NCBI GenBank assembly: GCA_963969395.1
Contig: OZ017795.1
Span: forward strand, 6,572,001 to 6,636,000
DNA from: Pseudoscleropodium purum
Taxonomy: Eukaryota > Streptophyta > Bryopsida > Hypnales > Brachytheciaceae
Direction: 5' to 3'
DNA length: 64,000 nt
Shown here one piece after another: positions 46,468 through 59,700 of this stretch (position 1 is its first letter; each line of letters begins with the position of its first letter). The notes below the pieces were generated by a model that saw only the letters and a program-made list of their open reading frames with translations, searched no databases and was not told where the DNA came from. Position numbers and translations under genes: made by a program.

Positions 46468-48886
46468 GGATTCTCTACTCTAAAATAAACTTTGAAGTCC
46501 TTTATCTTATTCAATTTTCAATATTTTTGGAAAAAATAAAACCATAGGATGTAGATTGATTATTATGACATTACAACCATTGAGATTGTCATTTTTCAAT
46601 TCCATAACTAAATTATTAACAATTTAGTATTTTGATTCATTTTTACTTCTTTCTATTTACTATTTTTTTCTTATATATTGTACAATTCCAAATGATCTAA
46701 ACTTTTTTTAAACATATATCCAACTTGACTTGAAGAATGAATCCAAAGAGTAACATCCATTTTAGACATTTTTCATACAAATGTGACCTTATGAAGTGTA
46801 GTTGCTTGGTTTTTTGCAAGGCCAAAAAAATGAATTTTGTCCATTCATACGCTAATATCTTGCAATCTACAAGGTGAAAATTTCTGAAATTTTTTCCACA
46901 TCTTTTAAAATAATCATAATACAAGATCCTATGGTTTCATGTGTCTAAAGATGTTTCTATTTTAAATTTTGATACTTGTCTTTAAAAGGGCATGTTTTTG
47001 GTGAAAATATAGTCAAGGAACTTTAAAGATTAATATTTAATCCTAAACCCTAATCTCTTCAATAATCTCATCTTCAATCTCATGTCTCCTCCTTCTTTGT
47101 CCCCTTCTACTTCTTTCCTACAACATTTGAAAAATAATAATTATACAACTATCATAAAATTTTAGCATGCAAATTTCAAATACACTCTACTACAAAATCT
47201 CTACTTCATTCTACTTTTGCAATTATGATTTGAGTATTTCTATGAACAAGCAATTTTTTTCTACCAAATTTGTACCATTCAAATCTACCATTGTAACAAA
47301 ATATGAGCTTGCAAAGGCTCTTATAAGAAATGTTTGTATACAAATCTTCATTCAAACCTTGTAAACATGCAATTTCTTTATGACAAAACTTGAAAATTAA
47401 AGCACAAGTGCAAACCTCCTACAAGTTGGAAAAACACATTCATTTGAGAGGTTGAAACAAAGATATAAACTATTAATGCAAGAACAGAATTTGACAACTT
47501 ACCTCAAACACACACACTTGCAAACCCTAAAATTAATAAAATATTCTTGAGAACTTTAGGAGTACTTTAATTCTAATAATTTATACAAGACATATTGCCA
47601 ATCTTTGGAGCACTTATATTGTAGTACCTCCAATTGCATTCCTACACTCTCTGAACAACAACAACGTCAATAAGGTGATTTTAGTCTCTTTTTTATTATG
47701 GCGGTGCTAAGACTATTTCCAAAATCAATTGATCAATCACATATACTTGCAAACCCTAAAATTTACAAACAATTTGGTGAATTTCAAGAGCATTTGCAAA
47801 TTTATGAATTCTATGGATTATATTGCCAGGCATTACCAAATGAAGTGCTCTTGGCCTTTGCTAACCTCCAATATCTACACATAATAATTTGCAAGTACAA
47901 AAAAAGAATAAAGATGTTCTAGCATCCAACCTTTAGAAAAACATATAAATTATTAATTATTGAGAAAGAAAGTAATCAATAAAGATTCTATATTTGACTA
48001 GTGATTGGTGCTTGCTTTGCTATGCATTAAATATATTACTTTCATCAATCTTTTATGTGATAGAATGTAGATAAATAAAGTATATATAATCTTCAAATGA
48101 AAATATTGACATTTTTATACAATATTCTTTGAAATATATATATAGAGAGAGAGAGAGAAAGTAATTAAAGAAAATCTTTATATCACAATTTTCACCAAAA
48201 AAACTTTGCAAAGATGAAAACATTGCAATAAAAAGAAATTAATCAAGCGAACAATGTAAATAGAATCTTCACATTTGAATACATAGAGCAATAGTTTCAA
48301 TTTCAATAAAATCTTCAATTAAAAAATTATTAATCTTCATATAATAATCTACAAATATACATATGATGAAATGTAGAGTAATTTCAATATTTTGGAATTT
48401 AATCTTTACAATTCAAGAATATATAAAATCTTCATATAAAAATGTAGAATAAAGATTCTAATTTCAATAAAAGATTCAAACAATAAATTATAAAAATCTT
48501 CATAATCATTTGAATATATTACAATCTAGAAAATAAATAAATATATATATATATATATATCCAAATTAAAAATTTATACATTAGAATCTTCGCATATTTG
48601 GTTGTTTGCATATTCTCACAAAAAAGTGATGAATTTTGTAAATAGATTGCATTTAAAGATGCATGCATTGAAATATCCTTCTATTGACTATAAAAGAATG
48701 TAGCAAAATGGCTACAAATATCATCCTATCATATTTATTGATGTGGTAGGCTATCTCAATTGAGATTGTGAAATAATGATGGACATCAAAAGAATGTAGT
48801 TGGATGGAAGGGGACTTTGCAAAAGCGTACATGAACCTTAAACATGCAAAGTTTGAAAAAACTCTTAACTTTTCCATCCACTTGAT
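46468..48886. other. AT-rich intergenic DNA, no gene seen
   Basis: No coding signal was found. A short phrase (ACTTGCAAACCCTAAAATT) occurs at about 47517 and 47747, within weakly related 140-bp stretches. A (TA)n run lies at 48537-48560 and a mixed TA/GA run near 48137-48158. Confidence 0.4.
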
Positions 48887-49435
48887 TCAAGTGTAAATAT
48901 ATGTAGGAATCTCCAAGACAATGTCATGCAAAAACCTCATGGTAAACCTTTTTTTTAATTGTTCCACGGCATTTGAATCATCATTAGCAACCTTAATGTT
49001 TGCACGATGTCTACCACAAGACAAAGCCACATATAATTGACCATGGCTAAATACTTCATTCTGAAAATAAATGCGAACTCGATTATATAATTGACCTTGC
49101 GATTTATTGATTGTCATTGCCAAAGCACCAATGACAGGAAATTGTCTCTGACATAGTGTAAATGGCAAGTGACTATCGTTATAGTGATGTGTGATTCTTA
49201 GAATCAACACTTCTTGACCATGATGACGTTCTTCCGCAATTTTACACAATAATACAAATGAAGATCTTGTAACAAACATAAGCAACTACCATTGCACAAA
49301 CCTTTCGCTGGATTTAAATTTCTTAGTAACATCACATATTAACCACATTTAAGATTTAATTGATGAGGTGGCAAACCATTAAGATGTAAAAAATTTAAAA
49401 ACTCTATTGGATAATGATGGGCATGTCCATTGTTT
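48887..49435 (-). pseudogene. Helitron PIF1-like helicase, C-terminal remnant
   Basis: Helitron rolling-circle transposons encode a Rep-helicase. The minus strand reads YPIEFLNFLHLNGLPPHQLN, then (after a stop) YVMLLRNLNPAKGLCNGSCL, LPFTLCQRQFPVIGALAMTI, NKSQGQ and FSHGQLYVALSCGRHR. These are the last conserved PIF1 helicase blocks in order (the NKSQGQ and SHGQLYVALSR motifs). The chain has an in-frame stop near 49345 and lacks the nucleotide-binding half and the Rep domain. No CTRR-type end could be placed. It is a dead fragment. Confidence 0.85.
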
Positions 49436-50550
49436 TTGTGGATAAAATTAGTGCAAAAACATTGATGCACATCACTAGGTGCTAAAAACTATTTCTTCAA
49501 AATTTATTTTTCAGTATGATAAAAAAAATTAGAATGCCCAAGGATATTCTGAAAAATCTTCTTCACCTCAAAAATATTTTAACTAAGGTAGGAGGTCCAT
49601 AAAGTGTTCATCTTAGCATAAAGAGACCTCTATAGGCAACTGTGTACAACCAAACATGTTGATTTTTTTAAGCAAAGGCAAACATTGCACATGAAGGATT
49701 GAAAATTTTTCTATAATTTTTTGATAACAGTTGAATTAGATAATTAATTTTGAAGTGTAAAGGTCGTAGGTTGCCATAGCCAATCATAGGCACATCAAAG
49801 ATGAAGCAAAACATGTTCATAAAATGAGCAACTCAACTCAAAAAGTACCGAAGTTGGTCCTCTTAATACTCACGCATGTTACAAAATTGCCTTGCAGAAG
49901 CCATTGAAGTTGTCCCTAACATGGCTTGGACAACGTTGCCACTATACATGATTGGCAGCACTAATTAAGTCCTATACCACTATAAAAACTATCTATACAC
50001 TTTCAAAAAGGGTATCAGGGTAGTTCACTTGTCATGCCCTACACGCCCCCCCTGCAGCATCAAGAACATTTCAAAATTGAATGGCCTAGTGCCAATTTTG
50101 TAGTGTGTGCTAAAGTGATAGACCTCTACCTTCGGCTGATAAGAATCCGTTGGAGCCAACGCTTCGAGCTTCTTATTTCCTTCAAAATTTGTTGGTTCCT
50201 CCCTTCCTCAGTAGATGTCTCGGCATCCCCATAAGTATCGCATCCCCACCTCAAAGAATTACCAAACCCTAAATTTGTTGAAGAGGGCTTTGTTGGTGGA
50301 TGCGCGACTTTGATTCTAGCCACCAATGTTGTCTTTCTCCTCACATATGTAGCTATAGGTCATCCTCCTCCTCCGCACGTACCTCTGCCTCCCATGTTGT
50401 CCTCCTGCATACCTACATTGTTGATGTCGTCCTCCTCCACCGATGCAGCTGCAACACTTCTTCTTCCTCCGATGTAGCTGTGAGGTTTGTCATCTTTTGC
50501 TGCAAGTACCTACAGCTCCCATGCTACACCTCCCAAAGCATGCTGCTCCA
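49436..50550. other. Unassigned DNA between Helitron and pogo remains
   Basis: Part of this may belong to the decayed Helitron or to a neighbouring element. The frame minus 50126-50344 (…GCDTYGDAETSTEEGRNQQI…) resembles nothing I know. From 50350 the sequence becomes TCC/TGC-rich and repetitive, leading into the 28-bp array. Confidence 0.35.
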
Positions 50551-50662
50551 TTGTTGTGCCTTCTCCCGATTTGCTTCGTTGTTGTGCCTTCTCCCGATTT
50601 GCTTCGTTGTTGTGCCTTCTTCCGATGTGATTCGTTGTTGTGCCTTCTTCTAATTTGATCTA
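50551..50662. repeat. 28-bp tandem repeat, four copies
   Basis: The unit TTGTTGTGCCTTCTCCCGAT(TTGCTTCG) starts at 50551, 50579, 50607 and 50635. The first two copies are identical and the last two carry substitutions. The Cys/Ser/Phe-rich open frames over it come from the repeat (28 is not a multiple of three, so each copy is read in a new frame). Confidence 0.88.
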
Positions 50663-51479
50663 TTGCTGCACCTCTAGTGGTGAGCTCCTCCACTGGTGTG
50701 CCTTCGATACATTGCTCTACTCTTGAAGGTGTTTGCCTAAATAGCTGCAGCTGCGATGTTCTTCAGTGATGCACTTCCAACATGGACTTCCATCTTCACA
50801 AGTATTTTTTGACCTCCTCTTCTATCTATTGCTAGGTTGTAACTTCCATTACTTGTTGCAGCCTTCATTAGTAGCACTGCAAGCTTGGGCAATTCTATTG
50901 TAGGTGAATAATAGCACTAAAGGTAAGTCCCTATGCCACTGTCAGTTGATTTTTTGTCTTTCTTTTTTTGTCGTTTTCCAAGTTTTGAAAATTCTCTGGA
51001 CCTCTCTATGTCTTGTAACTCATCTTCATTTCTACTGTCTAGATTTAGTAGCCTCTACAACAATGTTCATATTTCGATGCATGCTTTCAGATGCTGCAAT
51101 ACAACTTTCTCCTATAGTGGTAATTGCTAGTTCTCCCCTCTAAAAGACCATTACAGTTGAGGCTACCCTACAATGCATGAACTCTCTAGTGCCTTGACAT
51201 CACGTGATCCTTGTCTGTGTGTTCTTGCTTGATATGTGTCTTCATTTTTGCAGACTATCCAACACTTGCTTGCAAATGCTTATTTGCCCATTGGATGGGT
51301 CAATTTCACTTCTTCAACTGAAACCCATATTGACTTGGTCTTGTTGTGTTGGCTGCTATTGGTGCTATCGAGGTGCGTACCATATCACTAAATGGGAAGT
51401 TCGAGGAATACATGTTACTGCCAAAGTACATTGCATTGCCATTGTTTGTTATGACCTGCTGCCCAAATGGTACTGCTCT

Positions 51480-54060
51480 ATGTGTTGGCCAAACCTTTTC
51501 CAATGATGGTAAGTGACTAGTCTCCTCTCCTCTTTTTTTGGCTTGATGTTGAAGCAACGCCACTCTCTGGTTTTGCTTGCACACCTCAAGCATGAATCCG
51601 CAATATGGAACCCTATATCTAGTAGGAGGGGTGTTTTCTTTGATGCGTGCATGTAGTTGGTCACCTAATGCTTGCACATTCTTTAAGCTCTACAACTCTT
51701 TGTGTTTCTTCTTAGACAAAGCAATAGCTGCTCTGGCTTTTTTTGCTTCAAGTTTCTTGAGCTTCTCCACTTTTCTCAATTTTTTTTGGCTTCCTTCTCT
51801 AATAGCCTTCTCTACTTGTTTTTTATAGCTTGTTCTTTTCTAGCCGACATATTCTCTAGTTCTTGCACGAGCTGCTCTTTTCTTAGCAGAATTGATTGTT
51901 CATAATCAATTCGTGGTTCTAAGCTAGACTTGCTTTTGGATGGTAACTGTATTATTGGAAGCTTCAATAAATGTTTAAATGATTGATTTTCTCCATCTAT
52001 GTGTTGGTCTTCTTCCTCCTCCTCTGTTGCACTTCTTCATTGCCACTATCTTCTTCATCTTGATCAGCGTCCTTTCCATTTATGTCTACAAAATATTGTT
52101 GGCAGTTTGGCAAGTTGATGGGAACCTCTATGAAAATTTCTTGCATATCCCATTGTTTCAAGTTAGAAGCTTGTTGTTATTCATGGATGTTGATATTCTC
52201 TTGTTGTCCTTCTCTTTCATATGCATGATTGGGGCCCATTTTAGAATCTATTACTACTGTATTGAGAGAGAAGATACTTACTGTAGCAAAGCCCTTCATA
52301 ATATTCCTCCAGCTCAAAGCTCTCTTTAATGCATGAGAGACCCATGTTGCCAAATCTTCTTTCATAGGAAGTTTACCTTTATGATCTAAAGTCCACTTGT
52401 CTCTATATGCCCGAAATGACATTTTGAAGGGTTTAAAACAACTAACATCAAGTGGCTGCAAAGCATGAGAGGTGTGGAAAGGTAAACTTAATAAATCCAA
52501 CCCTCTTGACATAACTAACGTGATGACCTCAAGAATGACGTGAGAGCTATGGCCATTGAAAATGAGGAGGTGCCAATTGGATGGTGATAGACTATACTAA
52601 CTTGAGACTATAGATAGAAAATGCTTCATCCATGCTTTAAAAAAAAGTGCATCATCCAGGCTTTTGGTTGCATAGCCATTACAATGTGGGACTGATCCGT
52701 TTTTAAAAAAAAAATTCTACCTCTCTTTTTACCTTTGAAAATGTAAAAATTTGGTAGGCTGTCCCCATTAGCATTGATGTAGGAGAGCACATACAACCAC
52801 TTTCTTTGATCAAGAGTGACCATGTGAACATTTCGGCTTCCTCTTTTGGCAAGAATGGAGCCTCCTCCATCTTTACTTGCTTGTGCTTCACTCTCATCGC
52901 AATTCCACACTTGATGGAGTTCGTAATTGTTATTGTTGTATAGCTTCTGCAGGTTGGCATAGAAGTTGGCAACTATCTATGAACATAGATTCTTTGCTCT
53001 CTTCATTTCAAGGACTTGGGATCTTCTCGAAGATAATTGAAGATGTCTCCTCCTGAAACATTTGACCCAACCTAGACTTGGAACTCTGTCCTTAAAGGAG
53101 GTGACTCTTCCTTGGGTAAGAATCCCTACTTTCTCTCTCAATTGACCTATTGTCAATGGGAAACCTAGATTTTACATCTTCAGAAGGTACTCAACTAGTT
53201 CATTTTCCTCTATATCGGTTAAAACTCCTTGTCTACCTCTCCTCCTATGCAATATAGTTCTGTACGAATGTCCTTTCGAGTTGGTAGTAGGAAGCCCATT
53301 ATCTCTAGCTATTGTTCTAATGCTTTAACCTTCATCTACATTAGTTAAAGCAAGTTTTAGTTGATGGCTAGTCCAATTACCATTCATTTTGATGGCACGT
53401 TTTGATCTTGGATGTTTGGTGTGGGGGGAAGCGTAGGTTGCTCTGCGGATAAGTCTCTGCTATAGCAGCTTCCCCAAAATTTGAATTTGCAATTCTAGCA
53501 GCTTTCCCGAAATTCGAATTTGTAGCTGCAGCACCTTGCATGCCTCCTAGGGACCTTAGGTTCGGACCTATTGTGCCAATCTAGTCAGCTCCACCTTTTG
53601 CTACACTATTCCCCGCCTACAACATCGGTTTAGAGACTCCCTCTGCAACTCCGCTCCTATGACCGAAGTTGGTTCGCTACCGGGTTTTGCGACCTTTGTT
53701 GCTGTAGTCCACGCCTTCATCATCGTCCTCGGGTGCCTCCTCCCAATCTCTTGCGTCTTTGCTGCTACTGTGTGGTTGCAGATGAGTAATTCTCCTTTGT
53801 TGTTGTATCTTCTTCTGCACTGACTTGTCTGGCATGGAGCCCATGTTTGCATGAACCTTAAGGGCCTCCATCTCAACGACTGTATGTTTGTTGGCCTCAA
53901 TGTTGGCCCAATGGAAGAGTCTAACATTTTGATCATCATCAAAATCCTCTTACTCTACACCTTCACCTTAGTCTGATTGACTACTACCCTAGTTGCGACT
54001 CTTCTTCTAGAGGCCTTCATGAACATCATTGCCTACATCAGAATCTGAATCACCACTCAT
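51480..54060 (-). pseudogene. Pogo/Tigger-like (DDE_1, CENP-B type) transposase, decayed
   Basis: The minus strand keeps the parts of a pogo-family transposase in order. There is an acidic N-terminus (MSGDSDSDVGNDVHEGL from 54060) and a psq-type helix-turn-helix (NWTSHQLKLALTNVDEG, stop, SIRTIARDNGLPTTN, about 53390-53282). The DDE_1 domain includes VWNCDESEAQASKDGGGSIL, LSYINANGDSLPNFYIFKGK, HLLIFNGHSSHV and LPFHTSHALQPLDVSCFKPF (about 52920-52400). A Lys-rich coiled-coil tail follows (about 51900-51690). The second catalytic aspartate is lost (FNGHSSH where DGHSSH is usual), and there are several stops and frameshifts. No terminal repeats or TA duplication could be placed. Confidence 0.82.
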
Positions 54061-54189
54061 GATTGTCAACGTTGTAGTAAGAGAACTGCAGCTTCTGTGT
54101 ACCAAAGTATGTGATGTGCACTCTACTAATGTAAAAGATTGCTTACTACCAAAGAGCTCTACTAGTATTGTGAGGGAATGCAAGAGCAA

Positions 54190-55600
54190 TTAAAGCATAA
54201 ATGAACTTAAGTTAGAAAGCTAATGTATGAGATGTGTCATGAAGGTTATCTCTAGATGGGGTCCAACCGCCATGTCATGGGACATGGCTTTAATAAACCT
54301 AAAGGCATTTGTATTCTCTTCATGAATGTGTGTATACAAGGTTTGCAATCTGATAGCATCGGCATTAAAATGTACACTACAATTATGTATAAGAAGTTCG
54401 TTGTTGTCTTTTCATTAAATTCTCTTGACATCAATGTAAATGTGCCCATTTCATGACTATCACAAAATATTCATAACACATTCATTAAATTTTGATGCCA
54501 TTATAAATCAATATTCACTCTATAGTATTCATAACTCCTATATTTAATGTTAAATTTTTTCAAAAGTGGAGTATGGGCAAACCATATTAACAACTACTAG
54601 TTGTACGAACTTTATTTTTTCTTAAAATGAAGCACAAGTCTTCATATCTATTGTTTGAAAAAATGATCATCCATTTGCAATATAGTTTGCATGTTTTATG
54701 GCCCTCTTGTAGGGTTAGTTTTGAATGACCCTATACAATTTGAGTCTCCTACCTTATACCCAAAGTGACATAGAATTTTCTTCCACAAAGAATTGCTTTC
54801 TTAGGTGTTCATTTTGGAGTTTTCAGCATGGCAAATTGGCAGCTTTGGGGGTCAATCCAACCGCATAGAGGGACATCACACTAGTCTAGAAATGCCCTCA
54901 AAAAAATTTCAACCACTAATTCCCTTATTCTATATATATTTTTTGAATTATGAAATGTTGTAAGAAAGTGAAGAAAGAACAGGGGAAAACAATGTTTTTC
55001 TTGCTTCAGCACCTAGTACAACAAACAAACTTGCTAATTAGCCATTGAGTCAAACTAAGAATTCAGAGGTTGCTATACAAAGTACCATGCCTACTTGAAA
55101 AAATCACAAAATCTACAAAACTATGTTATAGTCGAAGTCCTAAATGCAAGTAGGTCGGACTCTTGTAATGGAGGACCTTTTCTTTTAGTAAATCGACAAA
55201 ATTTGAAAAATAAAAACCATGGAAATCCAAGCGGCCACAAGTAGCATGACATTCGAAAGGACTTACACAAATTTTTGCAACGGGAATGAACGACTCGATC
55301 TTCGGCAAGGTGATTTGAATCGGCCAAGAACCAAGCAGACAAACCTTGACTAGTTTTTGAGCCGCAACAAGGGCCTCACCGATACCTCCCAACTTTAGAT
55401 TGTCTTATAAATTGTTGTCCTTCCTCGAATTTCATGTGCTTGGTGTCGTTAGAGAGGTCTTCTTGAACCCTACAAATACTCTTTAATACAATTTTGCAAT
55501 TAAGTTAAGGAGATCACATGAAATTTGTGCTGAAAATCGCTGAGGACAGTTTCTGTCCCCGATGACACTTTGGGGTTAAGCCCAAGAGTAACAGAACTGA
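54190..55600. other. Intergenic DNA, no gene recognised
   Basis: AT-rich sequence. The minus-strand frame 55126-55392 (88 codons, GGIGEALVAAQKLVKVCLLG...) has a protein-like composition but resembles no family I can name; it might be an exon remnant. Confidence 0.35.
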
Positions 55601-56721
55601 ACCTGCTAGCACACTACGGTAAATGAATATAAAAAAGAACTGGTAGATATATGGTGATTTGACTGATGTCAACAGCTTTGAAGCCGAGTTTAGTAAAAGC
55701 GACACTGACGAACTCCCGAACGCGACTCCTCCCGAGGCCGCCGCGGCGTCGACCCGATTGATCTGGCGACGGGATTGCACCGGTCAGCCCCTTGATCACG
55801 TTCCAGCAGCCATGGCGATCAGCGGATTCCGCTCACGACCCATTTGCATCCCGGCACTTTCCGGGAAATGCAAACGCCGAGGACTCCCGGAACTTAGTTG
55901 CCATCCCCGATGATGCCTAGCACGTTGCCATGCCGATAAGTTCTAACTTCCATGCATCGATCGACCGACGCTGTCGATTACTGAGGGATAGAACTCCATT
56001 AAAGTTAAGGCTCGCTTCCCGAGGTATTTGCGCTTGCTAGCTACCTCCTGGTTGACCCTAGCTGGGTCCAGAACCGCCCCCAAATAGCAGTCTAACTCGA
56101 CGACTTTGGGATCGATCGGGAGAGCCGCGTGCAGCGAGATCGGGTTTGACGGCAGGTTTGGGGTGCCAGTGCGGGAAAGACGGCGCAATCTGTGCGACGT
56201 TGGTGCGCGTCGAGGGATGGCGAGGATTGCATGTGAGCGGGAAAGAGAGAGATCGAATCGATGCGGAAGATGGTCGTTTCGTTAGAACGACAGGGTTCGG
56301 AGGTTTAGAATTGTGAGGTTCAAGCAGTTTGTGAACTAGGACTCTTATGTGGTGAGCTTTCGAAAACTAGGATCGGTATCGATTTGTGGGTTCACATGGG
56401 CGACTGGACCTGCGTCAGTTTTCGCGGAAATCCGCCATTTGCACGAATGTGAGGGTGTAGACCTGTACGTGGGGGTACGTGGTTCAGGAACGGAGTATAA
56501 GGGTCACCGTCGAGTGGTGTTATTCTTGTGGTGCTTGCGGAGGCAGATGGTCGGATTAGTTTTCTGACGTCGCGTTGGTGTAGCAGATCAAACGAGGTGT
56601 GACGACGATGGCAATGGTGGCAGTCGGCATTGCTACGGTGTGAACTGGTTGGGTGAGATGCAAGATGCCGGGGCTGTGTTCACCAGGGTCACCGCGTAGG
56701 AGGATCATAGGCGTTCTGTAG
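55601..56721 (+). promoter_or_regulatory. GC-rich upstream region of the RING-CH gene
   Basis: Composition switches from AT-rich to GC-rich near 55660 and stays so up to the RING-CH start codon, as in a plant promoter plus 5' leader. Open frames on both strands (plus 55659-55913, minus 55943-56188, plus 56349-56567) are probably due to GC content; none resembles a known family. A separate small minus-strand gene at 55943-56188 cannot be excluded. Confidence 0.4.
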
Positions 56722-59700
56722 ATGGATTCTCAGAAAGGCCCGGTGGACAGGGTGGAGGGGGAGCTGAGGAGCCAAATGCAGGAGGCCGGGGATGCAGAAA
56801 TCATTTCGTCGGCTTCTTCCGAGGTAATTTGATTGTTTTGCATTGTTCATCGTGAGCAACCAATTAATTTCTCAGCTTGTGGGTGTCAGACTCTGTGACG
56901 GAGACTGGTCAATGTTGTGAACTAAACCTGGTTTTCCTGTTCGCGCTGAGGATTGAACTTAGATCGCTGAACTTTCATTCTATCAGTGGGGTGGCAGTAG
57001 TAGCGTTCTGATGCTCAGTAGGTGCTACGCTTGGGCTGGTGTTAGGGTTTAAGCGCCTTAAACCCTAACTTTGGGGTTTATTGGGCTTGCTGTCTTTATC
57101 CCGATGTCATCGCTTCCTTCCTTAGAATGTATTTCCATCACTGTGTCCTCGTGGGTGTTAGTAGCCACGTTGGTCAAAATAGCGAGTTGCAATAAAATTT
57201 GCGCTGATTCAGTCTGCTGATTGCTACCTCAAATCGGCACCGGTCTTCGTCTTTTGAAACTTTGGGCATTAAAAGTCCTAGTTTTCAGAGCGGTGATTAC
57301 CTGGAGCACGCCATTGCGATGAACCTCACCACTCTTTTCAGAAACGTTTGCGTGATTGCTTCTATCTTATTTCTGGTCCTAATTTCTCGGCATTGGGTTA
57401 ATGCTTTCGCAGATTGGATTCAGCTCAGAGCTTAGGCGACCCAATTCATCAGCTCCACAAATCCCAGCTGGTCGACTTGAGGTCAGCAGCAGCAGCACAA
57501 AGCCGAGCGCGAGCTCCAGTCATCTCCCTCCTCTCTCTGCCTCCAAGTCCGGGAAGAATTCTGCCTCGCACGGGCAAGTCCCTCGTCCACATTTGCGATC
57601 ACGAGTGTCGCTGGAGAAGAACAAGGTCAATATTCCCGTGACGGGATCTCAGAACTTGCCCTCCGGAATTCCACCTTTGGCACCACCTTTCGCAGACAAG
57701 AGAGCGTCCTCGTTACCGGTACGGACATTGAACGCGCACTCCTCTGGCGTCCATTCCGAGTATCCCAAAGGGCATAGCCACGAATTAGCAAGCACCGGAC
57801 ACTCTGAGCTGGTGAGTTCTTGTAAAACTTGAGTTTTCACTTGATTGACTAGCTTTGGGTCACGTAAGTATAAACGTCAAGAAATCCTACACTTCGATTG
57901 GTGCGCAATTCATTTTTTTGTCCATTTTACATCGTTTTAGGAAATGCTGACCGTACACTAGTCTGAGTAACAAGGATGAGCGTGAAGAGGATGTGCAAAC
58001 GTGGCCCCTATGTGGCGTGCTGAAAGCAATTGAGATGGCAAGGTTTCAAGGTACCTCTTTGAGGTGGATTGAAAAATTGTTGTCTTAACCAAGTCATAAG
58101 GTGTCAATGAATTTCTTTTGCTTGTTAGCTCATCTGTAGTTGCCCATGATGTGGTTCAAAGTTTAAGCATGTTATCTCGATCTTGTTGACTTGTGGCCGT
58201 TATTTAGTTAGCAGTTTAGGGTATAGCTCCCGGGATTATATCATATTCATGAATATGGGTTTGCCTGTTACTAGAAGCTACCCGAAGATAGTACTCCTAG
58301 TGTCGAGGGCACATGCTGTGCACTGAAATTTGGAACATGTTGCTTCTTTGGGTGGTAGAGTACTGCAGCCTTGAATGACCAATTGTGATGATTTTTATTT
58401 TACACCTGCTGACCCAAGTGTATTCTTATCCCTGCCTCTTTTGTATTGCAGGCAGGGCATGAGAAAGTGAATATCATCCGATCATTCTCCTCACCCTTGA
58501 TTGCGGACAAGGTTGAGAGTTTCCGCAGGGATGGCAAGGGATATGTACTGCTCAGAACTGCCAGTCCGAGGACTAGTCACATTGTGCAGCCATCTGAAGC
58601 TGTTGATGCCATCAACCCTCACTTGTCCACAGAATTTGATGTTGAGAAAGGTGAGGATACTCATGTTCTGTAAAGATTGAGGTTTTCGACTTTGTCTATG
58701 GGTGTGATATTCATTCAACCTTCGGAATGACTACTACGTCTTGCCCTAGCATCTTAGTGTCACACTGTGCTGCACAGATCATATGATAACAAGCTAAAGA
58801 TAACAAGAAATTCTACACTTTGAATGGTGAAACTTTAAATGTTTAAATTTTTAACTTTTAACTGTAAATTTTGTTGCACTCTGTTGTGCTCAAAGATGAA
58901 TTTACACTACTAAAAGTAACAAGAGTGTGATGTGGAGCCAGTGACACGGCTCCAATGTAGCATGCTAAAAATTTGAGATAACAAGATTTCAAGCTACCTC
59001 TCGAGGTGGATAGGACAGTTATTACCTCTATTTTTGTCATAAGATACATGTCATAAACTCAATGGATTGATTCAAGCTTGATATCTCACACTAGTTGGTT
59101 AGACTTGTTCAATCTACAGACGCCCTTAGGTACATTGAAGATGCTCTTACCCAGATGTAACTATACACACAAAATGTCTTCTGGTTTTGTTCCTGTTTGG
59201 AAAGGCATATAGTTTGATTAAACGAAGGTGATATAAATTGCAGGGAAAGGATCCACCAAGGACGAAGTAGAAGAAGCCATTCTCGAGGAAGAAGCTGTAT
59301 GCCGAATCTGCATGGATTCGCTGTCGGAGGATTATGGCGAAACGTTGAAGATGGAATGCCGGTGCCTTGGCGAGATGGCGCTGGCCCACAAGGAGTGTGC
59401 ATTTAAATGGTTTGGTATGAAAGGAGATCGAGTGTGTGAAGTGTGTGGCTCTGTTGTGAGCAACATTCCAGTCACGGTGGTTCGCTTTCCTGCTCATGAG
59501 AACAGCAATCATATACGATCCATAGAAGTACAAACTGGAAACAGGTAAGCTTATGGCCTATGCCCTTGTCTACCACTTTTTCCTCACTCTGGTGCCCTTG
59601 AAATATGAGTCTTTTCGAAACAAGTGGTCAATTGCAAGGGCCTCTTCCCCAACTGAAAGAGAAATGCATGGTTTTCATATGTCTCATTTCTAATAAGTTG

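Noticed and set aside
50300..50658. A Cys/Ser-rich 117-residue open frame (plus strand) that could look like a secreted peptide.
   Set aside because: The composition comes from TCC/TGC-rich repeats, and the 28-bp unit changes frame from copy to copy.
56100..56150. Minus-strand translation PISLHAALPI resembles the translated Illumina adapter (SLHDALPI), suggesting contamination.
   Set aside because: At DNA level the best 21-base alignment to the adapter has four mismatches, and the flanks look like ordinary GC-rich promoter DNA. A chance resemblance is more likely.
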